64,000 nt of DNA. Source: Hippophae tibetana (taxonomy: Eukaryota; Streptophyta; Magnoliopsida; Rosales; Elaeagnaceae). How positions within the stretch are numbered: the stretch's first letter is position 1; each line of letters begins with the position of its first letter. Of this stretch, positions 50,701 to 62,299 are shown one piece after another. The notes beneath the pieces are model-generated. The model was not told where the DNA came from and did not search any database. It saw only the letters and a program-made list of their open reading frames with translations. Location: contig CM072805.1 of NCBI GenBank assembly GCA_037013495.1, forward strand, positions 18,138,601 to 18,202,600. Reading direction: 5' to 3'. The position numbers were made by a program, and so were the translations under genes.

Positions 50701-51975
50701 AATAGAGCAATAACAAAGGAAGAGCTTAAAAATCCACCTCATAGCTACCCATCTTACATTATTGTGCTTTGTGGGTCTGAAATCTATTCTTTATTATTTG
50801 TCGCTTTTCCATTTGGAAATGGGATTACTTTTTATGAAAGAATTACAACATTTTTTAAAAATTGTGATGTTATGTCTATAAGAACATGTAGTGAAATAGA
50901 AGGTGATTTGTGTGACTACATGGGAGAACAATTTGGAAAGCCTATTTTATTAACAGGGTCGTTTTGCAAGACAATACTGATAACACATTGTTATATGAAA
51001 GATGGGCAAAAAATTTCATTACTACAAAAAGGCGTATTTAAGTCAATATGTAAAGTCAGTTTTTGGAAAAAAATCGACTTATAATGAATTTAAAGTTTGT
51101 TCGATGTAGAACCAATGCTATGTCCACGTGTAGTGTCGATTTGACACGTCAACCGACGCTACGAACTATGTGGTTAGCGTCGGTTGACACGTAGAACCGA
51201 CGCTACACACATGGATATTTTCTTTTCTCTTCTTTCTTCCCCAGACAGAAACTATTTCAAGCGCTACATAACTCTCAAAAACTCAAAACGTTATTCACTT
51301 CTCCTCCACTCTTTCTCATTTTTTGGCCACCTATGACCACCAATTCCAGCGTCGGTTAGTGGGTTTTCTTCATCTCTAACTTATCTTTTAGATCCCCTAT
51401 TTTTTTGAGCAAAATACTCTAATTTTTTATACCCATTTCTCACTTACAAAACACCATTTTTTCTTCATTTTCTTCATTTTGTCACTTCATTTACTCTTGT
51501 AAGTATTTCTATTAATCCTACGCACTTATTATTCATATTTTTTCTGTTATTATGTGTATAATTTTTGTATTATATATGTAGTTTTGTATTATAACATCAG
51601 AAGAAGAATATGATGATCTTGAATAACATAGGGCAACACCATGGTAATTTTTCTACTATTAATTAATATTTTATTTTTCAATTATTTGTATTATTTAAAC
51701 TATTTGTTAAACAGATTTTGTTTTTTTTCCTGCTATTATGTAGTGATCGAATACATATTTTAATTTGAGTATAATAGAAAATGAGTAAATTTTGTAAAAA
51801 AAAAATATTAAAAATTTAAAGTTAGTTCAATGCGTGAACTGACTTTAAATTGATTTAAAGTCGATTTTTAACTCACTTTGTAGTAGTGGTTAGTAAAATT
51901 CGAGATTGGTTTGGTTGTGTTTTGTGCATTTGGGAGTCAACATATATGTGATAAAGAGATCAGTTTCATAAAGGT
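50701..51975 (+). pseudogene. UDP-glycosyltransferase fragment (UGT79/91-like), split by a CACTA element
   Basis: From 50701 the plus strand reads TKEELKNPPHSYPSY, then AFPFGNGITFYERI, CDVMSIRTCSEIEGDLCDYM and FGKPILLTG. This is the N-terminal-to-linker part of plant family-1 glycosyltransferases that act on flavonoid glycosides. A frameshift occurs near 50955, after which another frame gives LLYERWAKNF up to 51015. The CACTA element follows (51017-51888), and the next family block, FEIGLVVFCAFGSQHI, appears from about 51900. The start of the gene and the whole C-terminal sugar-nucleotide (PSPG) box are missing. It cannot encode an enzyme. The subfamily is my judgement from the motif wording. 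Confidence 0.8.
51017..51888. mobile_element. Short non-autonomous CACTA transposon
   Basis: The left end is cattactacaaaaagg and the right end ctttgtagtagtg, which are inverted CACTA-type ends. Internal cgtcggttgacacgtagaac motifs and their inverse near 51130-51215 match those of the element at 39359-40821, as does the right subterminal gaactgactttaaat. The flanking triplets are ttt and gtt, a one-base mismatch if they are a target duplication. No transposase is encoded. It interrupts the glycosyltransferase relic. Confidence 0.8.
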
Positions 51976-52352
51976 GAGGCAAGGTTAACTAGCTGGTGGT
52001 GAAGGAGATGTGAGGATGATTGACTATTGTTAGAGTAAGTGACGAGGGGGCAGATTTTGTTTTAGGGTTCAAAGAGGGAAAGTTGCACGAGGGAGATGAA
52101 TGAATGAGATAAATGTGATTTTTTAATATATGCTGGTCCAACTTTTTATTTTTTTTTAAATATATTATTCAAACTGTCCAGTACAGTTTGACTGGTTTAA
52201 AAATTAGTATAATCGAACCGAACCATTTAAAAATTAGTTTTAGTTAATACAAACTAGACTGGACCGTTTCATTTATAAAACTATCTGATTTGGTCTGGTT
52301 GGTCCGATTTTTGGTTTAATTTGGTTCGGTCTGATTTTTGGACACCCCTAGA

Positions 52353-54328
52353 TATACATGGATTATTCTTCCTTATTACACATAACACACATGATATTAT
52401 TGGTCGACTTCCTAAACTATACATGAACTTTAATTATAAACAATTTTTTAATGCTTTTTTGTCTGTGTTTATTTCAAATGTTAGTTTGCTTATCGGCATG
52501 CAAGTTGTGATGTTTCACTTATGTTTGTGATATTGTGAATCTGATCGAGTGACTAATGCTCCTATTCATGTCAGTTTTTGTCAATGATAAGTAGGATTGT
52601 TCTCGTTTAGGACCTCGTATCTCCATAGAAGGTGATGGTATTTGGAACTTCGATGCTTAAGTTGACATAAGGGGAATTGATGAATGTAAAGAAAATCTAG
52701 ATCTCGTTGTGTGATGAATAGAAAATATAATATTTGGCTAACATTTTATGTTATCTAAGAGAAGTTATAACTTTCAAGTTATGTGTGAATATGTACAATG
52801 GTAAATATATAAAGAGAGTAGAAATAACTTGATATGTATCTCTTACCTATATAAATAGAATTGTTATGGCATTGTATTTGTCTCTTTATAATTATCTCTT
52901 TATTGAGATTTTTTCATGGTCATGCTTGTCTTGCAATTCCGTGCTTATTGGGTTGGCCTATAAGGCTTTTTGTTCACTGGAACCATTCTATACTTGCCAT
53001 GTGGGATGTATTAAATTACACCTAACATTACCCTACAATACCTTCTAGGCCTTGATTGGATGGACGAGAAGGTCTAATTGTAGTTTTGTCAATATTTGGG
53101 TTGATGACTCTTCTAGTCACATTGGTGGCACTTGGCCTACTCTTGTGCAATATTTTACCTATCTAGACAAGGGATTATATGATGTATCTAACCATTCAAA
53201 CATATGGAGCAGTTTCCTATCATTGGTAATGTTTTTAAATTTTCAGTCGGGCTCTCGGTTAGAGAGTTATGTCAAAGTTAATGTTGGTACTTATGAAGTC
53301 AACCCTTCCCTCCTTTTTAAAGAAAATTCAAGTTTAGTCCTTAGGTTTTCCAAAGAAATTATAGCCTTTAGATGTAATGTTTGATGGATGGAAGATATTT
53401 ATTCACCACATATATATACATGTTCTCTCTATTCCTTCATTCCACATAATTGGCTTTCATTTTTGAGAGCTTACCCTTTTGAAAGAGAAAAAGAGGTGGA
53501 GAAAAAGAGAGCATCCTTCAAGGTATTTATTTCAACCTTTTTGTTTTATTTATTTTCCTTTATTTTCTTTTTGTCTATTTTGTTGCATAGAGTGTAGAAT
53601 AGGTATTTTCCCATTATATAAACACTTTGCACCCTAGAACATTTTTACCACACTTTCATACACATCAGAATGTGATGGATACTAGACTGACAGATTCTTA
53701 AGATCAGATATGACCATCCTGGGTGAACTTTGGGAATGAAGATGTTTAGAATGGATTGTATGAGTTGGTAGTCCAGTAGATGTCAAGTATAGATTTAATC
53801 GACAAGTGTTTAGGCAACAATGGCATGGATAGTAGAGCCCTGATTGGTCGCTCCTTGGCTAACTCCCATCTATCTTGCATATGTCCGACTAGTGGTGTTT
53901 TGGATTACTATGATCTGGTAAGTACCAGGTTTGTTGGCAATGGCCAAATGTGGGTCATATCGAGTGATGGGCCTTGAGCCATCCCAAAATCATTGTTCTT
54001 TTGATTCTGCTCATGGGTTCGTTTGGGTGCTTGTTTGATGCATGTTGAGTCTTTGAGTGATGATGACTTGGATGCCATTTTTTTGGCATTCCCTTGTATT
54101 AGTAGGGTCTAGGTGAGGATGATATTACCTTCTTTTTTATAAGCTGTTACAGTTCTTGGATGACAGACTAGTACTTGAACAAGATGAAGGAAATCTTTCC
54201 AATTCTAGAGTCTATCACAATCATACCCTATAATCCAGGCATAGCTTGGATCAACTCTCTTATTGGAAAAGTTACACTATGTAAGGTCTATGTGAGTATT
54301 GGTAATATTCGTAAATAAAACATATAAT
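52353..54328. other. Unassigned DNA, probably transposon debris
   Basis: Open frames at 53052-53384 and 53780-53977 show no recognisable domain. A TATA-like tatataaatagaa near 52850-52862 and the base composition suggest an old LTR and leader, but I found no partner repeat or primer site. Confidence 0.4.
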
Positions 54329-55456
54329 TGTAATTTTAGTTTCTCAATGTATCTTAGAAGAATATTTTCAAGCTAAAGAAATTATCGAGCCTCAATGATC
54401 ACAACTCAAGTGTATTTTTATTCTTATGCACATAAAATTGCATATTAGACATATATGAACAATATAAAAATAGGTTACTCAATCCATCGAGTAGTGACTA
54501 GATAGATCGAGCTATATTACCTATTGAATTAATTATTTATATGACTAGATTCATCGAGTACTAGATCAATCAAGATTAATGACTAAATTGATCCATATTT
54601 TTTAGAATCAATTAATTGATACACTAGATCAATAGAAGGACATTTGATCCATTAAACTATGTACTCAATCGATCAAGCACTTGATTAGACCAATTAAGTT
54701 TGATTTTAAAACTTATTTCTAATACTAAATGGATTGCTCTTTTACTATATTGTACTTATTTCTACTCATTTTAACTAATTTTATGGACAAGTTGGTAATT
54801 TTATTTAGACCTAAAATGCTTCAAAATATTCTATAAATATAAATCTAAGCACATAATTAAAACAAACCAAACAAGGGCTAATTATGTTTATTCACTTCAT
54901 CTTTTATTATCTCTCTTGTTTTGTTGAAAGTTTTCAAGTAGGTTTTTTTCACAAGTTAATTTATCAAACATTTTTGGTTGTGTTTGATGGATTAAGAAGT
55001 CTACAATAATAATTCCGTTATTGTTCTTTTAACTAATTGTTTTAAAGTTGCTAGTTATTTTCATTTTATCTGATATATTGTTTAGATGAACTAGTTGAAG
55101 TTGTGTGTTATTGAATCTATACACTTGTACCTATGTTTATGTGTTAATTGTTTAGGTGATAGCGATGCGGTTCAATTAGCTCCTGGGACTCGAGTTTGTC
55201 AAAACTTTGGTCCCTTCCTTGTAGAGATTATGATGAAAGCAACAGTATGAAAGTAGGTTATTTGGAAGCATTAACTGGCTGGGTAATTTGAGTCCTGACC
55301 TTGTAACTGGATACGTATTTTTCATAGTGGATCAATGGTTTTCTTCTTAGGTCATTGGTGTGGCTTAGTTCACCTAAAAATCTCATATGTTGATCTTTAT
55401 TTTTGATATTCCACTAATTAGATATTTAGATGAATAACTAAATAAATGAACTTTCA
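54329..55456 (+). repeat. 5' LTR of the plus gag-only element
   Basis: It ends in ctttca just before the primer site and pairs with 59179-60435. It lacks about 130 bp near its 3' end that are present at about 60310-60415. The exact start is uncertain: similarity is clear from 54358 and a TGTAA start is plausible at 54329. Confidence 0.75.
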
Positions 55457-55459
55457 TTT

Positions 55460-55471
55460 TGGTATCAGAGC
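55460..55471 (+). promoter_or_regulatory. Primer-binding site, exact tRNA-iMet match
   Basis: TGGTATCAGAGC, three bases after the LTR end. Confidence 0.92.
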
Positions 55472-55509
55472 TAGTCACTAAATACACTTAGTGTTCCTAG
55501 GACCTTGTT

Positions 55510-57556
55510 ATGAATCATTTAAGAGAGGGTTCTTCTACAACCCGTTCACCTTACTTTGATAGGTATAATTATCCATATTGGAAGGGTTATATGAGAGCCT
55601 TTCGATGGTCTTTAGATGAGAGCATATGAAACTCTATATTTTATGGTTAGGAACCATCTACAGTTACCAAAGATAATGTAGTTACTCCTAAGCCTACGAC
55701 CAAATGGACCAATCAAGATACAAATGCAAGCAAGTAAAATAAAAAAAGGTATTAATGATATATTTAGTGCTATGTCTGCTTATGGGTCTTCGTATTTTTT
55801 ATATTGTTACTGCTAAGCATACATAGGATATTTTAGAGGTTATCCATGAGAGAATCACACAAGTTATACAAACTAAAATTCGCATGCTTAGTAATCAATT
55901 TAAAAATCTTGGGATAAAATAAAATGAAACCTTTTCTAAATTTTATATTAGATTATGTGATATTACCAAAACCTTTGCCAATCTTGGAGAGAAAATTGAT
56001 GATTTCACATAGTTTAAAAGATTCTCTACTCATTACCAGATTGCTTCCATGCAAAGATCATTGCTATTGATGAAAGTAAGGATATGGACACCATCAAAAT
56101 AGAGGAACTTGTTGGCTCACTTCAAACCTTTGAGATGAGCTTTCAAAAACCTCCAAAGAACAAAGGTATTGATTTCAAATCTGCTATAACTGTAGATAAT
56201 GACAATGATAATGAAGAATTGGCACTCTTAACCATAAGATTGAATAAAATCCTCAACAAAAAGAATCCTCAAAACAAAGGACAATCAAGTTTTCAAAAGA
56301 TCTGAGAGAACTCAAATCTGTGAGTTCTGATGGTAAGTAATCTAAACCCAATGGACTTTAATGCTTTGAATGTATGGGTTTTGATCACTTTGCAGTTGAC
56401 TGTACAAATAAGAAGAGCCAAATTGTAAGATCTTTTAATGCTACACTTATGGACTTTGAAAGTGATAATGATAATCCAGTTAAATCTAACACCAACTTCT
56501 TGGCATTTACTACAACTACTAGTGGACAATCTAGTAAGTCTTACATTGACTCAAATGATGAGGAAATGATGCTGAATTTCTACTCAACAAATTTAATGTG
56601 ACTACTATAGATGAAGTGTACATAGATTATGTAAGATGCAAAAGGGAAGTAGCTAAACTAAATGACAAACTTAAATATGTTGAAATAAATTCTTCAATTA
56701 TAGAAAAAGAAAAAAATTGAACTATATGAATGTGCTAATGTTTTGGACTCAATTCTTGCAGATGTTAAACAGGGAAATAAGAATATTATGCTAGAACTTG
56801 AATAATTAAAGAAAGAATTAAGAAGTTTAGCAATTGGAGCTGAAATATTGAAAAAAGTTTTGGATTATAGAAAGTCAGCTAGAGATAAGAGAGAGCTAGG
56901 ATATGTAAACTAGCACATTATACTATCTTTGTCAAAAATCAACTGAAATTTTGAAACCTTCAAACATGCCTTCCTTATATAATACACATGAAATTGGTTA
57001 TAAGGATGAGAGATCCACTCCTTCAACATTAAAACCATATTTGTAAGGCCTTCTAACCCTACTCCTTATGTTATTGATTATACCCAAAGAATAATTGCAC
57101 CTATGATTGAAAAATTTATTAAGTTTGTTTATGTCTATCATCATTGTGGTAGGAAATGTCACATTAGATCAAAGTGTATATTTTTGATAAATACTCCTTA
57201 ATGTAATAATACTTTCCATGTTTCATATATTAGGACTCATAACCATCATCTATCTATGCATGTTGCATCATATTCTAGGATGAATGAATATTATGGTAAC
57301 ATGTTCAAAAATCCTACTAGAAAGCATGAAGTTGTTGGGTTCAAAGATGCATGTAAAATTCAACACTTGTCTAGGACTAATTACCATCATCATATCATGC
57401 ATGCTACATTCATTTAAGATGAATGAGAAATCTAAAGGTAAGTCCAAGAACATGCATGTGACAACTAAGGCATATGATTTTCATCCCAAAGATATTAAGA
57501 AACCAAAATTCAAGAAAGTTTGGATTAGGAAAGATTTTCTCTTTCCATTCACCTAA
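55510..57556 (+). pseudogene. Copia-type gag of the plus gag-only element
   Basis: The ATG at 55510 opens MNHLREGSSTTRSPYFD, followed by a YPYWKGYMRAFRWSLDES block typical of plant copia gag. The middle is broken by stops but keeps family blocks at 56084-56305. A complete zinc knuckle CFECMGFDHFAVDC (CX2CX4HX4C) lies at 56362-56403, and a second, decayed one (HCGRKCHIRSKC) begins near 57142. The chain ends with KKPKFKKVWIRKDF near 57540. The order matches the minus copy. Gag would form particles and bind the element RNA. The present copy cannot make a full protein. Confidence 0.85.
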
Positions 57557-57956
57557 CCGCCATTTATTGTTCACCTAGATACTTTTGTTTGAGTGCTTAA
57601 TTGAACCTAAGTGAGAATTTTTAGTTTGTTTTTATTTTATTTTTATTAATGTTTCTTTAGTTTAAAAAAATAAAAAAGGAGGGATGTAGACATACTTTGA
57701 CATTAACATAATCATTACATACTCCATTCATATTTATTTTGATTGGTTATATATTATACAAATGAATATTTTGATTTGTGCATTTATAGTGATCAATGTT
57801 GACATGAACCTTGAATGCAACATATGTATGTCATGCTTGAAGTTTATGATTGATGTTGTAAGATTCTAGGGAATGAGCTAACCTTGAATGATAAATTATT
57901 TTTTACACCTATCTTTCACTTTCTAAAATGCTAATATAGATAAATAGCTAGTTTTG

Positions 57957-58066
57957 AGAGGGTTACCTACTGTGATGTGTTAAAGCTACTACAATGAGTG
58001 GAGAGGGTTACTTACTGTGATATGTGAAAGCTACTACAACGAATGGAGGGGTTACCTCATAACTAG
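57957..58066. repeat. 44 bp tandem repeat, about 2.5 copies
   Basis: gagagggttac begins units at 57957 and 58001, with a variant at 58045, within the non-coding part of the gag-only element. Confidence 0.8.
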
Positions 58067-59164
58067 TGTGAAAGTCATCATACTAGGTATATTGGCTTGT
58101 GTATATTTCCTTAATAATAATAACAACAACATTAAAATAAAAAAAATCAAAAGCTTTTGTATGAATAAAAGGAAAAAGCCATAATTCGTTATACAAAAAG
58201 AAAATAAATAACTAATCCTTTACATACAAAATTAATACAAGGGGAGAATACAATATATATATGTGTGTGTATTAAAGTTTTTTCTTGGTAAGTAAATTTT
58301 ATTTTTGTGCAATTATGAATTCATTTGAAATTTAATTATAATAAGTGACACTTCTCCCTTTAAATTCTTGATAACGAATCATAAATAGACTAATTGACAT
58401 ACTATTGCAGTTTTGATTTTTATCTCACTTTTAGTGACTGTTGATATGTCACTATATGTGTAAGTATGTTTGTGTGACTTGTCTACATATATTTGTATGG
58501 TCAAAGGATAGTCACACTTTGAACAAAATTAACTTCATTATTTATGTGTACTATTATAGTCATGTTAAGCTAAGTCTACTACCTTCAATTCAAATATATA
58601 TATATATATATACTTTTTTAAATTCTAAATTATATAGAGGAGTCATATAACTTAGGGGGAGTTTATTCATTTTTGAGAAATAATGTCGATTGCTCTAAGC
58701 TTTTCAGAATATGTAATTCTCTTTCTCTCATTAAATACTTTCCTTGTTCACTTAACCTATTGCCATTGCTTCATGATTATATTGTTTATTCGTATGAAAA
58801 AAAGAGAAAATTCTTATAAAGTTTTTTGAACTTTTTGAAACATTAAAAATGGGAGATTTTTATTTTTGAATTACTTTGATGTTTTGGATATTTAACATAA
58901 GGGAGTTGTTTTTAATTTCTATCATTTTTTTAATCCTCTTTTAAATATTCTTCGCTTTCCTATTATTAGATACACTAAACCATTATGAATAATGAGTCCT
59001 TCGGGATAGGTTGTTTACTTGTCGGTGTCTTAGTTTTTCAATGTAAACAAAATTTGTAAAGATACAAGCGAAGATGGTTCACCAGATCATAGGATAGTTG
59101 CACTATGTAAATTTTTTTCCATGAACATTATGTAGTTAGAGAGAAGTTTTGTCACACGAATATG

Positions 59165-59178
59165 CCAAAGGGGGGGAT
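59165..59178 (+). promoter_or_regulatory. Polypurine tract of the plus gag-only element
   Basis: ccaaagggggggat immediately before the 3' LTR start, parallel to the tract of the minus copy. Confidence 0.85.
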
Positions 59179-60435
59179 TATAAGGTCTAGGGGAAGAATA
59201 TTTTCAAGCCGAAGAAACTATCAAAGTCTCAAGTATCATATCTTAGGTATATTTATGTTTCTATGCATGTTAGATTACATATTAGACATATATGAACAAT
59301 ATGAAAATAGGCTACTAGATCTATCGAGTAGTGAATAGATTGATCGAGCTATATTACCTGTTGAATTAATTATTTATATGACTAGATCAATGGAGGAATT
59401 AATACTCGATCGATCGAGCACTAGATTGATCTAGATTAATGGCTAGATTGATCCATGTTTTTTGAGAATTAATCAATTAATAAACTGAATCAATCAAAAG
59501 AACATTCAATTAATCGAACTATGTACTCCATTAATCGAGCATTTGATTAGATCAATTGAGTAGTTAGGGCTTTGATTAGGTCAATCTAATAATAATTGGA
59601 TTGGCTTTTTCTATATTGTCCTTATTCTTTAAAACACTTTATACTATGTTTATGGACAAGATGATAATTTTACTTTGACTTAAAGTGCTTCAAAATATTC
59701 TACAAAATAAACCTAAGCACACAATTGAAACTAATCACACAAGAGCCTAATTGTGCTTATTCTTTTCATCTTTATTCTCTCTCTTGTTTTGCTAAATATT
59801 TTCTAGTAGGCCTTTTTATTAAGTTAATTTATCAAACATTTGTGCTTGTGTTTGATGGATTAACAAGCCTACGATAATAATTGTGTTATTATGCTTTTAA
59901 CTGATTGTTCTAAAGTTGTTACTTGTTTTCATTTTATTTGATATATTCTTTAGATCAACTAGTTAGGGTTGGTCATTTGCTCTAAGACACACACTTAAAC
60001 TTGTGTTTATATGCTAAATTTTTAGGTGACAACAGTATGAGTTCAGTTAACTTATGGGACTCAAGTATATCGAAACGCTAGTCTATATCCAAATGCCTTT
60101 CTAGTAGAGACTATGATGAAAGCAGTGACTTGTAAGTAGGTTACTTGGGGGCATTACATTGGTGAGTAGTTTGAGTCCTAGCCTTGAAACTAGATACTTA
60201 TTTTTCATAGTGGATAGTTAAATGGTCATGTAGACCTATGGTTTTCCTCTTATGTCATTGTGTGTCCTAGGTTGTTTCCACCTAAAAATATTGCATGTTG
60301 ATCTTTATTTTCTACATTATTTTATTTATACACGATTGCATGTCTATCCATTCTATGAATTTTTAATTTTTTGTGCTTCCATTGAAATTGTGCTAATTAT
60401 ATAATTAGATCCATAACTAAACCAATGAACTTTCA
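59179..60435 (+). repeat. 3' LTR of the plus gag-only element
   Basis: It starts tataagg (TG changed to TA) after the purine tract and ends ctttca at 60435. It has gatcgatc-type motifs at 59310-59560 and the phrase gttgtttccacctaaaaata near 60273, shared with all four LTRs of the family. Confidence 0.8.
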
Positions 60436-61554
60436 CATTATCTATTCTTACTTTTTCTCTGGTTGTGACTTACTTTTTTTCCTATAGTGTGGAATGTTGG
60501 TGCAACTTTGGATCTATTTTTTCTTGCTATTATAAGATATTTTAGGGTTAATGGGTGATCATACATGTAAGGAAGTAATAAGGGTAAGTTCTATTTCAAG
60601 CCCTTTTCTAACCAAATCTTAGATGATAAGTTGACAGATATGAGTAAAAGGTGGAAGGACTCCCTTTCACAATTATGGGTGATTTTGATCTTCCATCTTG
60701 ACATAAATCTCCTACACCCATTCCGTTCTTAAGGAATGATACGATGGTTAGGATATAGCCTTTTTGTATGATTTACTTTCTTCTAAGATATTTTCCGTTG
60801 TTTATAGTGCATTGGTTATGAGGCAATGTTTCAAGCAAGAATAAGAGCTTTATCAATTCACTTTTTTGTCTCCCATGTAGAGGCACCACACCAAAAAACT
60901 CATTATACTCAAGCAAGAGCATATTGGGTCATGGAAAAGGTAGTAACTATCCTAGAGATTAAAAGCCTCCTAAACTTGGGTAGTGAATTCCCTTTGTAGT
61001 ATGCTATCCTAATACTGATATTTTTTAATGACCTAAGTGCTAACTCTTTGTTTCTTAAAGGCATGACTTCTACACATCTTTTTGGGAAGAAGAGCAGAAT
61101 TGTAGGATTAAGATGGCTATGCAATTCCTCAAAAATTCTAGTCTATGAGAGGCTCTTATGAAGGGCAGAATAAAGTCTCCTAAGAGGAAGAAAATTTCCC
61201 AGTTTGGAGTGATTATTGCTAAGCCATTCCTAAGAGGGTGAAGAATCCCCTAGTACTTATTGATATTCCATCTAATCCCATGGTAGATGAGATAGGTCCA
61301 GATCTTATTAACCTCGATGATGTTATTATGAGTCCATTTGGACCTTCTACTATCCCAAATATTCTAAAGCTTGCCAAGCTCGAGGATGAAGACGTTTATA
61401 TTATGTCAAGTAGGGATTGTTAGTTTTTTTATGACTTAAACCATGCCATTACAAAACATATTGGTTTGGAAGAGTCCAAAAAAGCATCTACATTAGCTAG
61501 TGGGATACATTCCAGTGTAGTGGCAACCTAAGAGGTGATCAAGAGAGGGGAGGG
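60436..61554 (+). other. Degenerate transposon-like coding debris, unassigned
   Basis: Broken frames, for example the WKDS motif near 60650 and the proline- and aspartate-rich open stretch at 61238-61423, are reminiscent of the extra ORF or gag of plant Tat-type gypsy elements, but the match is weak and from memory of the general style only. Confidence 0.3.
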
Positions 61555-62299
61555 GGTAACCTAGTTGGAGGTTGTCTTACCAGAGAATGGAAAGTTTGGA
61601 CCCAAGATAGGTAGCAGATTATTACATTGTCCAAAATCCTACATATAGCACAAAAGTAGATATAAGAAGCATGTAGGGTCTAGGAAGTCATCAATTATTA
61701 TGACTATACTAGGTATGTTACACTAAGGATGCATGGGCTCATGAATTCTTTTTGTAATATCATAGTGGTGCAACATAACGGTGAATCGTGGTAACGGTTC
61801 AGTTTCGTCGGAACTGTACGTCGGTTCCGAAACCGAACGAGGTTCTTAATGGGAGAACCTTAATAAAGCATCGGGTCCTCTCACTATTTACTACTTAATT
61901 CAGATACATCATCAAAACGTAGAGAATAAGTGTGAGAAACCAGTGAGAGCATCAAATCAAAAATCCATTGGAATTCCCGTATAAGTACTAAAATTTGATC
62001 AATGGTAGGAGGTATGTTTTCAATCCATTTTTATTTTCGCTGTATTTAAATTATGTGTTCATATGGTTTCCTGAACATTTCTGGATTGAATTGTGATCTT
62101 ACAAGGTAACCTAGTTGGAGGCTATCTTACCAGAGAATGCAAAGCTTGGACCCAGGATAGGTAGCAAATTGTTACATTGTCCAAAATCCTACATTTAGCA
62201 CAAAAGTAGATATAAGAAGCATGTAAGGTCTAGGAAGTCATCAATTATTATGACTATACTAGGTATGTTACATTAAGGATGCATGGGCTCATGAATTCT
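61555..62299. repeat. 195 bp direct repeat flanking a 355 bp spacer
   Basis: Copies 61555-61749 and 62105-62299 both run from ggtaacctagttggag to atgaattct and differ at roughly ten positions. The spacer 61750-62104 has inverted ggttc/gaacc motifs near 61793-61845 and differs in character from the flanks. Confidence 0.9.

Larger units (their letters stand above)
50430..52352. mobile_element. Possible hAT-like transposon carrying a glycosyltransferase fragment
   Basis: The glycosyltransferase relic is bracketed by segments rich in gatccgattt/aaccgaacc-type motifs: 50430-50580 on the left and 52170-52352 on the right. The right edge, atttttggacacccctag, resembles the 'aggggtgtccaaa' ends seen on plant hAT-type elements. 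No matching left terminus or 8 bp target duplication was found, so the call is tentative. Confidence 0.3.
54329..60435 (+). mobile_element. Gag-only LTR retrotransposon (TR-GAG-like), plus-strand copy
   Basis: The order is 5' LTR (54329-55456), perfect tRNA-iMet primer site (55460-55471), broken copia-type gag (55510-57556), about 1.6 kb of non-coding DNA, polypurine tract (59165-59178) and 3' LTR (59179-60435). There are no pol domains. The non-coding part, including the phrase gtgaaagtcatcatactagg at 58068-58087, is shared with the minus copy (its reverse complement lies near 21545-21565), so the lack of pol is a family trait and not a chance deletion in one copy. Target-site duplications were not found, perhaps because the 5' LTR start is decayed. 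Confidence 0.8.

Noticed and set aside
53052-53977. Open frames of 110 and 65 codons
   Set aside because: No domain or coding periodicity that I could recognise; the surroundings look like transposon debris.
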